This document shows, piece after piece, positions 1 through 8,820 of a stretch of 54,176 nucleotides of DNA. The position numbers were made by a program, and so were the translations under genes. Where the stretch lies: assembly GCF_003994235.2 (NCBI RefSeq), contig NZ_RYFG02000008.1:1-54176 (forward strand), in the 5' to 3' direction. Source of the stretch: Candidatus Methylobacter oryzae. Its GTDB lineage: Bacteria > Pseudomonadota > Gammaproteobacteria > Methylococcales > Methylomonadaceae. The notes under the pieces are model-generated. The model was not told the origin of the DNA, did no database searches, and saw only the letters and a program-made list of their open reading frames with translations. Position 1 is the stretch's first letter; the number at the start of each line of letters is the position of its first letter.

Positions 1-75
1 AAAGCATTCGTTCATATCGCCATGATTAATTTGATGCTGACCAGGCTGTCCTCGGGGAAGGTATCAAACTTTTAA
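1..75 (+). pseudogene. C-terminal tail of an IS transposase (cut by window edge)
   Basis: Frame 1 is open from the first base and ends at a TAA at 73-75, giving 24 residues that include HIAMINLMLTRL. Short hydrophobic endings of this kind are typical of IS5-like DDE transposases. Only the tail is visible, so the family is a guess and it could belong to an intact element to the left. It abuts the defence island: the next gene starts 34 bases later. Confidence 0.45.
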
Positions 76-109
76 AACACGCACTTAGAATATTTTTTGA
101 AAGTTTCAA

Positions 110-3100
110 ATGACCATAAAAGAAAACCAGATCGAACAAAGCTTAATCGGCAAGTTGACCGATCTTAAATACACCTATTGCTCCGATATTCGCGACCGCG
201 AGGCACTAGAGCAAAACTTCCGTAAAAAATTCGAGGCTTTAAATCGTGTCCATCTAACCGATTCGGAATTCGCCCGCCTGCGCGACGAAATCGTCACCGC
301 CGACGTCTTCACTGCCGCCAAGACCCTGCGCGAGCGCAATACCTTCATGCGGGAAGACGGAACGCCGCTGCAATACACCCTGGTCAATATCAAAGATTGG
401 TGCAAAAACGACTTTGAAGTCGTCAATCAACTGTGCATCAACACCGAGAACAGCCACCACCGTTATGACGTGATTCTGCTGATTAACGGCGTCCCTGTCG
501 TGCAGATTGAGCTGAAAACACTCCAGGTCAGCCCGCGCCGCGCCATGGAGCAAATCGTTGAGTACAAAAACGACCCCGGCAATGGCTATACAAACACGCT
601 GCTGTGTTTCATGCAGCTGTTTATCGTCAGCAATGAAAGCAATACCTACTACTTCGCCAACAACCACAACCAGCACTTCAGCTTTAACGCCGACGAGCGC
701 TTTTTGCCGATCTACCAACTGGCAGACGAAGGAAACAGCAAAATCGCCCACTTGCACGACTTTGCCGACAACTTCCTGGCTAAATGCACGTTGGGCCAAA
801 TGATCAGCCGCTACATGGTGTTGGTCGCCAGTGAGCACAAGCTGATGATCATGCGCCCATACCAAATCTATGCAGTCAAGGCCATTACCGATTGCATCCA
901 TCAAAATCGGGGCAACGGCTACATCTGGCATACCACCGGCAGCGGCAAAACCCTCACCTCGTTTAAAGCTTCCACATTGCTTAAAGACAATCCTGACATT
1001 GAAAAATGCCTGTTCGTGGTGGACCGTAAAGACCTCGACCGCCAAACCCGCGAGTAATTCAATCGCTTCCAGGAAGGTTGCGTGGAGGAAAACACCAACA
1101 CCGAAACCCTGGTACGGCGCATGCTGTCGGAAGACTACGCCGACAAAGTCATCGTCACCACCATCCAAAAGCTCGGCCTGGCGCTGGACGAAAACAGCAA
1201 GCGCAACCAAAGCAACAAACAAAAGGGTAAGCTTACCTACAAACAACGCTTGGAACCGCTACGCGATAAGCGCATTGTGTTTATTTTCGACGAATGCCAC
1301 CGTTCGCAATTCGGCGAAAACCACAAAGCCATTAAAGAATTCTTTCCCAAAGCGCAACTGTTTGGCTTTACCGGCACGCCGATTTTTGACGACAACGCCA
1401 GCTACAAGCAAATCGACGGTACTTTCGGCTCTTTTAAAACCACCAAGGATATATTCGAAAAAGAACTGCACGCCTACACCATCACCCATGCCATTGAAGA
1501 CAAAAATGTGTTGAGCTTTCACATTGACTATTACGGCAAAGACGATAAAACCGAGGGCGAGAGCAAGCCCAAAGCATCCGTCATTCCGCCGCCGGAAGCC
1601 GTCGTAAAAGCCATATTGGAAAAACACGATGCCGCGACCAATTCGCGCCGCTTCAACGCCATTCTGGCGACGGCTTCCATCAATAACGCCATTGAATACT
1701 ACGAGTTATTCAAAACTATGCAGGCGCAAAAGCTAACGAAAGGCGACAGTTTTCAGCCGCTAAACATTGCCTGCGTGTTCTCTCCGCCAACTCAGATGCT
1801 GGCGAAAGACAACGACAATCAGAGCGCTAAAAACCTCGCCGACGTAAAACAACTGCAAGACGAATTACAACAAGAAAAGGCCGACAATCAGGAAGCGCCG
1901 GAACAGAAAAAAGCCGCGTTAACGACCATCATTGCCGACTACAACAGCCGGTACGACACCAACCACAGCATTAACGAGTTCGACCTGTATTATCAGGATG
2001 TGCAGCAGCGCATTAAAGACCACAAGTATTCCAACCGGGATTATTCGCGCGAAAACAAAATCGACATTGTCATTGTCGTGGATATGCTGCTCACCGGGTT
2101 TGATTCCAAATACCTCAACACGCTGTACGTCGATAAAAACCTCAAACACCACGGTTTGATTCAGGCCTTCTCGCGCACCAACCGGGTGCTGAATGACAGC
2201 AAGCCTTGGGGTAACGTATTGGATTTTCGCGGCCAGGAAAAAGAAGTCGACGCCGCCATTACCCTATTTTCCGGCAAATCAGCGGAACAAGCCAAAGAAA
2301 TTTGGCTGGTCGATCCGGCGCCTGTCGTGATCGAAAAACTGCAAGACGCCGTCAGCAAGCTCGACGCCTTTATGCAATCCCAAGGCCTGGATTGCGCGCC
2401 GGAACAAGTAGCCAACCTGAAAGGCGATGATGCCCGAGCCGGATTTATCAACCACTTTAAAGAAGTGCAGCGCCTAAAAACCCAGCTGGATCAATACACC
2501 GACTTAAGCGAAGACAGTAAAAACCATGTCGAACAACTGCTGCCCGAAGACACTCTGCGCGGCTTTAAAGGCATGTATCTGGAAACCGCCCAAGACCTTA
2601 AGCGCGCGCAAAACAAAGGCGGCGACGTCAGCGCCGAGGTGCAACAACTGGATTTTGAATTTGTGCTGTTCGCCTCGGCGGTGATCGATTACGACTACAT
2701 CATGGCTTTAATCGCCAAATCGACGCAAAAAACCGGCAAACAAAAAATGACCCGCCAGCAACTGATCGAACTGATCGGCTCCAGCGCCAATTTGATGGGC
2801 GAGCGCGACGATATCATTGCCTACATCAATAGTTTGCCGGCGGGCCAAAGCCTGAACGAACAGGCGATCCGCGACGGCTACCAGGCCTTTAAAGCGGCCA
2901 AGGCAGCAAACGATTTGTCAATTATCGCAGAAAAACACGGCCTGGAACCGCAAGCCCTGCAAGCCTTTGTGGATATCATCATGAGCCGGATGATTTTTGA
3001 TGGCGAACAATTGACGGATTTGCTCGAACCACTGGAGTTGGGGTGGAAAGAGCGAAGAGTAAAAGAGCTGGCCCTGATGGAAGACCTGCTGCCGGTATTA

Positions 3101-3151
3101 CACAAATTGGCCCAAGGCCGCGAAATTTCAGGATTAGCGGCGTATGAATAA
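110..3151 (+). pseudogene. hsdR: Type I restriction endonuclease HsdR, interrupted by one in-frame ochre codon
   Basis: This is the translocating, DNA-cutting subunit of a type I restriction-modification complex. Codons 1-315 carry the nuclease core (Asp120, then Glu134-Leu-Lys136) and the Walker A loop TTGSGKT with Lys280. An in-frame TAA at 1055-1057 follows DRQTRE. The same frame continues without any shift as FNRFQEGCVEEN and then shows the DECHR box (about codon 394), FGFTGTP (about codon 421) and the HsdR C-terminal region, ending at 3149-3151. The full frame is 1013 codons, the usual HsdR size. Family members usually have Glu-Phe-Asn at this point, so GAA to TAA by a single substitution is the simplest lesion. 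A GTG at 1082 could restart translation, but the product would lack the nuclease and Walker A. The stop overlaps the next gene by 8 bases. Confidence 0.9.
1055..1057 (+). other. Premature TAA inside hsdR
   Basis: This ochre codon separates the nuclease/Walker A part from the DEAD-box and translocase part of HsdR. The reading frame is identical on both sides, so it is a nonsense substitution and not an indel. It would leave a methylation-only system unless the stop is read through. Confidence 0.85.
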
Positions 3152-4148
3152 ACCGGCCACAGCCAACCCGGTGTTCAGCGAGGTGCTACAACACATCCAG
3201 CAAGCGCGGCAGAAAATCTTTAGCCAAGCCAACACCGCCCTGATTGACCTGTATTGGCAAATCGGCCTTACCATCAGCCACAAAGTGCAAAGCGAAGCCT
3301 GGGGTAAAGGCGTCGTCACCGAATTGGCGCACTACATTGCGCACAACGCCCCGGACGTCAAAGGCTTCAGTGATAAGAACCTGTGGCGCATGAAGCAGTT
3401 TTACGAAACCTATCAGGCTGATGAAAAACTCTCAGCGCTGGCGAGAGAATTGCCCTGGTCGCATAACCTGGCTATTTTTTCGCGCTGTAAAACCCAACAA
3501 GAAAGAGCGTTTTATTTAAAGCTGACTATTGATGAGAAATACAGCGTTCGCGAGCTTGATCGGCAAATCAGCGCGTGTTTATTTGAGCGTGCCAGGCTGG
3601 ATCAGCCAAAACTCTCAACGCCGTTGAGAGAATTTCATCCCCAAATTAGCGCAGCCTTCAAAGACAACTACGTGCTGGAGTTTCTCGGCCTGCCGGAAAC
3701 TCACAGCGAAAACGACCTGCAAACCGCCCTGATCCAGCACATGAAGACTTTTATTCTGGAGTTGGGCAGCGACTTTATCTTCATGGGCGAACAATTCCGT
3801 TTGCAAGTCGGCAACCAGGATTTTTATATCGACCTGCTGTTTTATCATCGCGGCCTGTCGGCGCTGGTGGCCTTTGAACTGAAAATCGGCAAATTCTCAC
3901 CGGAACACATGGGACAACTGAGTTTTTACCTGGAAGCACTGGATCGCGATGTGAAAAAGCCGCATGAAAACCCCAGTATCGGCGTCTTGCTGTGCCGCGA
4001 CAAAGACGACGAAGTCGTGGAATACGCGCTATCGCGCAACCTCTCGCCAACCTTAATTGCGCAATACCAGTTGCAATTGCCCGATAAAAAATTGATACAG
4101 GCTAAATTGCATGAGCTGCTGGCGCAGGAATTTGAGGGAGACAGATGA
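3144..4148 (+). CDS. DUF1016/YhcG-type PD-(D/E)XK nuclease family protein
   Basis: A 334-residue protein with the DUF1016 (YhcG) two-part layout. The N-terminal helical region, about residues 10-150, includes LIDLYWQIG and the FSDKNLWRMKQFY stretch. The C-terminal nuclease fold shows Asp230 in FYIDLLFYH and Glu245-Leu-Lys247 in VAFELKIGKF, the expected D...ExK catalytic pattern. Members of this family are often found inside type I restriction operons, where their precise role is not settled. The ATG at 3144 overlaps the end of hsdR by 8 bases, and its stop overlaps the hsdS start (ATGA), so it is translationally coupled on both sides. The sequence looks intact. The family call is firm; its partnership with the Hsd proteins is inferred from position. 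Confidence 0.88.
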   Translation: MNKPATANPVFSEVLQHIQQARQKIFSQANTALIDLYWQIGLTISHKVQSEAWGKGVVTELAHYIAHNAPDVKGFSDKNLWRMKQFYETYQADEKLSALARELPWSHNLAIFSRCKTQQERAFYLKLTIDEKYSVRELDRQISACLFERARLDQPKLSTPLREFHPQISAAFKDNYVLEFLGLPETHSENDLQTALIQHMKTFILELGSDFIFMGEQFRLQVGNQDFYIDLLFYHRGLSALVAFELKIGKFSPEHMGQLSFYLEALDRDVKKPHENPSIGVLLCRDKDDEVVEYALSRNLSPTLIAQYQLQLPDKKLIQAKLHELLAQEFEGDR

Positions 4149-5416
4149 GTGAAGCAATGGAAAAGGGTTTGGTGCCGGGGTTGCGGTTTCCTGAGTTTCG
4201 GGATGCGGGGGAGTGGGAGAAGAAGAGGTTGGCCGATATAGCCGAATTTTATAAAGGCAAAGGCATCTCCAAAGCAGACATACAACCAAACGGCAATCAG
4301 CCATGTATACGCTATGGTGAGCTATATACAATTTACGGAGAGCTGATTGATAACGTTATTTCAAAAACAGACATGTCGCCAAATGAGTTATTTTTAAGTC
4401 ATACGGGTGATGTGGTAATACCCTCTTCCGGCGAGACCAAGATTGATATTGCAACGGCTGCTTGCGTTATGCGTAAAAATGTTGCTTTAGGTAGTGATCT
4501 AAACGTGATTCGCTCTAAGCAAAATGGAGTTTTTCTTAGCTATTACCTCAACGGAGCACTTAAGTTTGAAATTGCCAAGGTCGCTCAAGGTGATACGGTG
4601 GCTCACCTATACAAAAGTAATTTAGAAAAGCTGGATTTGGCAATTCCTCCACAGATCGAACAACAAAAAATCGCCGATTGCTTGTCTTCCATCGACGAAC
4701 TGATTACCGCGCAAGCCCAAAAAGTCGAAGCTGTCAAAGCCCATAAAAAAGGCCTAATGCAGCAGCTATTCCCCGCCGAAGGCGAAACCGTCCCCAAACT
4801 GCGCTTTCCTGAGTTTCGGAATGCAGGGGATTGGAATGCTATTCCGCTCGGTCAATTGGCAAAACGCTGTAAGCAGAAAAACGGCCAAGGGAAGTTGAAC
4901 CGTGTGCTTACCAACTCCGCCGAATTCGGTGTGATTGACCAGCGGGATTTTTTTGATAAGTACATAGCCAATCAAAGCAATTTGGAAGGCTATTTTGTCG
5001 TCGAAAAAGGGGATTACGTTTATAACCCACGCATTTCAACAACAGCTCCGGTCGGCCCGATTTCAAGGAACAATGTCGCAGCAGGGGTTATGTCGCCATT
5101 GTATATCGTATTCCGATTCAACAACAACCAGAACGATTTTTACTCTAACTATTTCAAGACAACGGGCTGGCATCAATACATGCGACAGGCATCTAGCACC
5201 GGCGCCAGACATGACAGAATGGCTATCGCAAATGGCGATTTCATGGCCATGCCTCTTCCCGTTACCCGCCCAGAGGAACAACAAAAAATCGCCGATTGCC
5301 TGTCTTCCATCGACGACCTGATCACCGCCCAAACCCAAAAATTAACCGCTCTCAAAGCCCATAAAAAAGGCCTGATGCAGCAGCTATTCCCCGCCGTTGA
5401 TGAGATAGTTGGATGA
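4145..5416 (+). CDS. hsdS: Type I restriction-modification specificity subunit HsdS
   Basis: This 423-residue subunit sets the target sequence of the type I complex. It has two similar halves. Each begins with a RFPEFR block (GLRFPEFRDAGEW near residue 14 and KLRFPEFRNAGDW near residue 219), continues with a variable target-recognition domain, and ends with a conserved helix that starts QQKIADCLSSID and runs through KAHKKGLMQQLFP. The variable parts are about residues 25-170 and 230-378, and they differ, which implies a bipartite asymmetric target. The conserved helices are encoded by near-identical 122-base DNA repeats. The start overlaps the previous stop as ATGA, and its own stop overlaps the next ATG in the same way. 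The gene looks intact. Confidence 0.95.
   Translation: MSEAMEKGLVPGLRFPEFRDAGEWEKKRLADIAEFYKGKGISKADIQPNGNQPCIRYGELYTIYGELIDNVISKTDMSPNELFLSHTGDVVIPSSGETKIDIATAACVMRKNVALGSDLNVIRSKQNGVFLSYYLNGALKFEIAKVAQGDTVAHLYKSNLEKLDLAIPPQIEQQKIADCLSSIDELITAQAQKVEAVKAHKKGLMQQLFPAEGETVPKLRFPEFRNAGDWNAIPLGQLAKRCKQKNGQGKLNRVLTNSAEFGVIDQRDFFDKYIANQSNLEGYFVVEKGDYVYNPRISTTAPVGPISRNNVAAGVMSPLYIVFRFNNNQNDFYSNYFKTTGWHQYMRQASSTGARHDRMAIANGDFMAMPLPVTRPEEQQKIADCLSSIDDLITAQTQKLTALKAHKKGLMQQLFPAVDEIVG
4658..4779 (+). repeat. Intragenic hsdS repeat, copy 1
   Basis: This 122-base segment encodes the first conserved helix of HsdS (QQKIADCLSSID through LMQQLFPA). It is nearly identical at DNA level to 5276-5397 and in the same orientation. 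Such paired repeats permit recombination that swaps recognition domains. Confidence 0.85.
5276..5397 (+). repeat. Intragenic hsdS repeat, copy 2
   Basis: Second copy of the 122-base hsdS repeat, encoding the distal conserved helix. It differs from copy 1 by scattered substitutions around the TAQAQKVEAVKAH / TAQTQKLTALKAH stretch. Confidence 0.85.
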
Positions 5417-6531
5417 GCGGCAAGCCAAAAATCTATCAGTACAAGAACATAAGAGGCTTAGTTAATCGACTGCGCGATGATCTGCGAGACTCCAATAACG
5501 GCGGTTCCGATTTTGTTTTGCTTTACGCCTATAACGGCACCGGTAAAACCCGCCTTTCCATGGAATTTAAAGCGGCCGGTAAACGCAAGAGAGGCGTTGC
5601 CAGGGATACGCTGTATTTCAATGCCTACACCGAAGACCTGTTTCATTGGGACAACGATTTAAGCAACGATACCGAGCGCGTTTTAAAAATCAACTCGGGT
5701 TCCGGTTTCTTTAAGGGCTTTAAAGAGCTGGCGCTGGAAGAAAAAATTTTTTCTTATCTGGAGCGTTACGCCGAGTTTGATTTCAAAATCGATTACGAAA
5801 AATGGACTATTACCTTTTTCAAAGGTGACGCCAGCCACATTAAAGTTTCGCGCGGCGAAGAGAATATTTTTATCTGGTGTATTTTTTTGGCGATTTGTGA
5901 ATTAACCCTCGACGGAGCGGAAGCCTATGACTGGGTTAAATACTTTTATATTGACGACCCGATTTCGTCCCTGGACGACAACAATGCGATTGCCGTCGCC
6001 AGTGATTTGGCGCAACTGCTTAAGCGCCGAACGAATAGGGTGAAGACGGTGATTTCATCGCACCACAGCCTGTTTTTCAATGTGATGTGTAACGAATTGA
6101 AGAAAACTTCGCACAAGACTTATTTTTTGCATCGCGGTAATGGTTCGGGCACCTACACCTTGCGAGCGACCGATGACACACCTTTCTTCCACCATGTCGC
6201 CATGCTGGCCGAACTACAGAAAGCATCGGAGTCGGGCAAACTGTACACCCATCACTTCAATATGCTGCGCAGTATTTTAGAAAAAACGGCTACCTTTTTT
6301 GGTTCTGATGATTTTTCTAGCTGCATTCACGGCATCGATGACGAAGTATTGTTTGCCCGCGCGTTAAATTTGCTCAGCCACGGTAAATACTCGGCCTACG
6401 AACCTAAAGAAATGGGCGAGGATACCAAGCAACTTTTTCAGAATATTCTACGGGTCTTCCTGGATCGATATAAATTTGATCTGCCGGAGATGATTACAGA
6501 AACTACGGCAGCATCAAGGGGCCGACCATAA
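5413..6531 (+). CDS. ABC-type ATPase with PrrC-like C-terminal residues; putative anticodon nuclease
   Basis: A 372-residue protein with an ABC/SMC-type nucleotide-binding domain. It has Walker A AYNGTGKT at 39-46 (Lys45), a signature-like VSRGEE at 145-150, Walker B with D-loop FYIDDPISSLD at 178-188, and an H-loop SSHHS at 215-219. The region after about residue 255 is helical-looking and contains Arg286, Glu290 and His323. The spacing R-x3-E-x32-H is close to the published PrrC anticodon-nuclease triad (Arg320, Glu324, His356). PrrC and RloC cut tRNA anticodon loops, and PrrC is kept silent by a type I restriction complex encoded around it. Here the gene also sits between hsdS and hsdM, overlapping hsdS as ATGA. 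The ATPase call is firm; the nuclease function is inferred from residue spacing and location. It lacks the long coiled coil of RloC. Confidence 0.7.
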   Translation: MSGKPKIYQYKNIRGLVNRLRDDLRDSNNGGSDFVLLYAYNGTGKTRLSMEFKAAGKRKRGVARDTLYFNAYTEDLFHWDNDLSNDTERVLKINSGSGFFKGFKELALEEKIFSYLERYAEFDFKIDYEKWTITFFKGDASHIKVSRGEENIFIWCIFLAICELTLDGAEAYDWVKYFYIDDPISSLDDNNAIAVASDLAQLLKRRTNRVKTVISSHHSLFFNVMCNELKKTSHKTYFLHRGNGSGTYTLRATDDTPFFHHVAMLAELQKASESGKLYTHHFNMLRSILEKTATFFGSDDFSSCIHGIDDEVLFARALNLLSHGKYSAYEPKEMGEDTKQLFQNILRVFLDRYKFDLPEMITETTAASRGRP

Positions 6532-6551
6532 CCACTAAGAGGCATGCACCA

Positions 6552-6791
6552 ATGGAAGCAATTCGTAGCATTCAGATAGTAAAAAACGGCGAAGTCCATC
6601 TCCAACTGCCGACGCAATTTTGGGGACAAGAAGTTGAAATTATTGTACTCGCCATACAGCAATCCGCCACGCCGCCGGTGGGCAAAAAAAGCTTGCGCGG
6701 TGCCTTGAAACGTTATGCCAATCCGGCACTAATGGAAAAGGAGCAAGCGGCATGGCTGGATTCAGTAGGGGAACACGATGAGCTTGGTTGA
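6552..6791 (+). CDS. Antitoxin of a PIN-domain toxin-antitoxin pair
   Basis: A 79-residue protein with a short beta-rich start (IRSIQIVKNGEVHLQLP, then VEIIVLA) of the kind seen in swapped-hairpin DNA-binding antitoxins. It is followed by a charged tail (SLRGALKRYANPALMEKEQAAW) that would bind the toxin. It is the usual size for a VapB-like partner and overlaps the downstream PIN gene by 14 bases. Such antitoxins normally repress their own promoter and block the PIN active site. The call rests on size, layout and partner rather than a recognised named family. The 20-base gap after the ATPase gene suggests the pair is transcribed within the restriction operon. Confidence 0.75.
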   Translation: MEAIRSIQIVKNGEVHLQLPTQFWGQEVEIIVLAIQQSATPPVGKKSLRGALKRYANPALMEKEQAAWLDSVGEHDELG

Positions 6792-7119
6792 TGCCAATAT
6801 CGTCTTACGTTATTTGCTTGACGATCATGCCGAATTATCGGCGAAAGCAGCGGCAATTCTGGAGCAGCAAACTGGTACCTTGCCCATCGAAGCGGCTTGC
6901 GAAGTGGTGTACGTACTGCAAAAAGTCTATGCCGTGGATCGAGAAGAGATTCGACAACTGCTAACCGGTTTGTTGAACGAAGCACTGGTGACCATGGAAA
7001 AGCCGCAAGTATTCGTTAAAGCGCTTGAATATTTCGGCAGCAGTTCGCTCGATTTTGTGGATACCTTGCTTTGCGCTTATCGCACGGTAGAGGGGCAGGA
7101 AGTGTTTACATTCGACTAG
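6778..7119 (+). CDS. PIN-domain ribonuclease toxin, C-terminus cut by an amber codon
   Basis: A 113-residue PIN domain, a metal-dependent RNase fold used by VapC-type toxins. The acidic ligands are visible: Asp5 in LVDANIVLRYLL, Glu42 in CEVVYVLQKVY, Asp92 and Asp95 in LDFVDTLL, and Asp113 in TFD. The gene stops at TAG (7117-7119) directly after TFD. The same frame continues as KLNQFMQRTNQ and ends at a TGA overlapping the hsdM ATG (ATGA). PIN proteins commonly end with TFDKKL plus a short helix, so an AAG to TAG change is the simplest explanation for the early end. All acidic residues survive, so the short form might still fold, or might be weakened. That is inference. Confidence 0.82.
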   Translation: MSLVDANIVLRYLLDDHAELSAKAAAILEQQTGTLPIEAACEVVYVLQKVYAVDREEIRQLLTGLLNEALVTMEKPQVFVKALEYFGSSSLDFVDTLLCAYRTVEGQEVFTFD

Positions 7120-7166
7120 AAGCTCAATCAATTTATGCAACGGACCAATCAATCATCAGACTCTCT

Positions 7167-8774
7167 ATGACCGAACAAGAACTCAATAAACTAGGCAACA
7201 CACTCTGGGACATCGCCAATCAACTTCGCGGCGCGATGAACGCCGACGATTTTCGCGACTATATGTTGTCGTTTCTGTTTTTACGTTATCTGTCGGACAA
7301 TTATGAGGCGGCTGCCAAAAAAGAACTGGGGCCGGATTACCCCAAGCTTGCAGACGATGATAAGCGTGCGCCGCTGTCGCTGTGGTATGCAGCGAATACT
7401 GATGATGTGCCTGAATTTGAAAAACAAATGCGCCGCAAGGTGCATTATGTGATTGAACCGCAATACCTGTGGAGCAGCATTGCCGAGCTGGCTAGAACGC
7501 AAGACGGCGAATTGCTGCACACCTTGGAAAAAGGCTTCAAGTACATAGAAAATCAAAGTTTCGAGAGCACTTTTCAAGGATTGTTCTCGGAAATTAATCT
7601 CAACTCCGAGAAGCTCGGCAAAAAATATGAAGACCGTAACGCCAAGCTCTGTACCGTCATCGGCAAAATCGCCGAAGGCATCGCCAAGTTTTCTACCGAC
7701 AGCGATATTCTGGGCGACGCCTACGAATACCTGATCGGACAGTTTGCCGCTGGTTCGGGCAAAAAAGCCGGTGAGTTTTATACGCCGCAGCAGATTTCTA
7801 CGATTCTTTCCGAAATCGTTACCCTCGACAGCCAGGAACCGGCCACCGGCAAAAAGCTTAAGCTCGATAAAGTGCTGGATTTTGCCTGTGGCTCCGGTTC
7901 TCTATTGTTGAATGTGCGCAAGCAACTTGGCCCTCACGGTATTGGCAAAATCTACGGTCAGGAAAAAAACATTACTACCTACAACCTGGCGCGGATGAAC
8001 ATGCTGCTGCACGGTGTGAAAGATTCCGAATTCGAAATCCACCACGGCGATTCCTTGCTGAACGATTGGGATAAGCTAAACGAAATGAACCCCGCCAAAA
8101 AGCTGGTATGCGACGCCGTGGTCGCTAATCCGCCGTTTAGCTATCGCTGGGAACCGAACGAAGCCTTGGGCGAAGACTTCCGGTTTAAAAGCTATGGTCT
8201 TGCTCCCAAATCCGCTGCGGACTTTGCCTTCCTACTGCACGGTTTTCACTTTTTAAGCGATCAAGGCACTATGGCTATCATTCTGCCGCACGGGGTTTTG
8301 TTTCGTGGCGGCGCAGAGGATCGTATCCGCACCAAGCTGTTAAAAGACGGCCATATCGACACCGTAATTGGTTTGCCTGCAAATCTGTTTTTCTCCACGG
8401 GCATACCGGTTTGTATTTTGGTATTGAAAAAATGTAAGAAGCCGGACGATGTATTGTTTATCAACGCCGGCGAACACTTCGAAAAAGGTAAACGCCAGAA
8501 TCGCTTGCTACCTGAACATATCTACAAAATTATAGATACTTACCAATATCGCAAGGAAGAAGCGCGCTATTCCCGTCGCGTTCCAATGGAAGAAATTGAG
8601 AAAAACGATTTCAACCTGAATATCTCGCGTTATGTCAGTACCGCCAAAGCGGAAATCCAAATTGACTTGCAGGTGGTTAATGCCGAGCTGGTTGATTTAG
8701 AGAAAAATATTGCCACAAGCACTAACAGGCATAACCAATTTCTGATGGAGCTGGGGCTGCCGCCTTTGCCTTGA
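7167..8774 (+). CDS. hsdM: Type I restriction-modification methyltransferase subunit HsdM
   Basis: This 535-residue N6-adenine methyltransferase modifies the target set by HsdS. The N-terminal helical domain (about 1-150) precedes the SAM-binding motif DFACGSGS at 238-245 and the catalytic NPPF at 321-324. The chosen start is the ATG at 7167, giving MTEQELNKLGNTLWDIANQLRG, the normal HsdM start. Upstream in-frame codons lie inside the PIN gene. Length and motifs are complete, so modification is probably active even though HsdR is broken. It is separated from hsdS by the ATPase and the toxin-antitoxin genes, an unusual order for type I loci. Confidence 0.94.
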   Translation: MTEQELNKLGNTLWDIANQLRGAMNADDFRDYMLSFLFLRYLSDNYEAAAKKELGPDYPKLADDDKRAPLSLWYAANTDDVPEFEKQMRRKVHYVIEPQYLWSSIAELARTQDGELLHTLEKGFKYIENQSFESTFQGLFSEINLNSEKLGKKYEDRNAKLCTVIGKIAEGIAKFSTDSDILGDAYEYLIGQFAAGSGKKAGEFYTPQQISTILSEIVTLDSQEPATGKKLKLDKVLDFACGSGSLLLNVRKQLGPHGIGKIYGQEKNITTYNLARMNMLLHGVKDSEFEIHHGDSLLNDWDKLNEMNPAKKLVCDAVVANPPFSYRWEPNEALGEDFRFKSYGLAPKSAADFAFLLHGFHFLSDQGTMAIILPHGVLFRGGAEDRIRTKLLKDGHIDTVIGLPANLFFSTGIPVCILVLKKCKKPDDVLFINAGEHFEKGKRQNRLLPEHIYKIIDTYQYRKEEARYSRRVPMEEIEKNDFNLNISRYVSTAKAEIQIDLQVVNAELVDLEKNIATSTNRHNQFLMELGLPPLP

Positions 8775-8810
8775 GCCAAACGGCTCTATTTTCATATGTC
8801 AAGAAACGCA

Positions 8811-8820
8811 GGCGCTGTAT
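8811..8820 (+). repeat. Left target-site duplication of the ISAs1 element
   Basis: GGCGCTGTAT here is repeated exactly at 10013-10022 on the other side of the element, a 10-base direct repeat marking insertion. Confidence 0.93.

Noticed and set aside
254-1246. Long minus-strand frame opposite hsdR
   Set aside because: It is the complement of a well-supported HsdR frame, and the residue pattern is that of an antisense shadow.
1055-7119. Programmed read-through or stop-codon recoding of hsdR and the PIN gene
   Set aside because: The codons differ (TAA and TAG), no stimulatory structure or SECIS-like element is evident after them, and long neighbouring genes are read normally. Point mutation is simpler.
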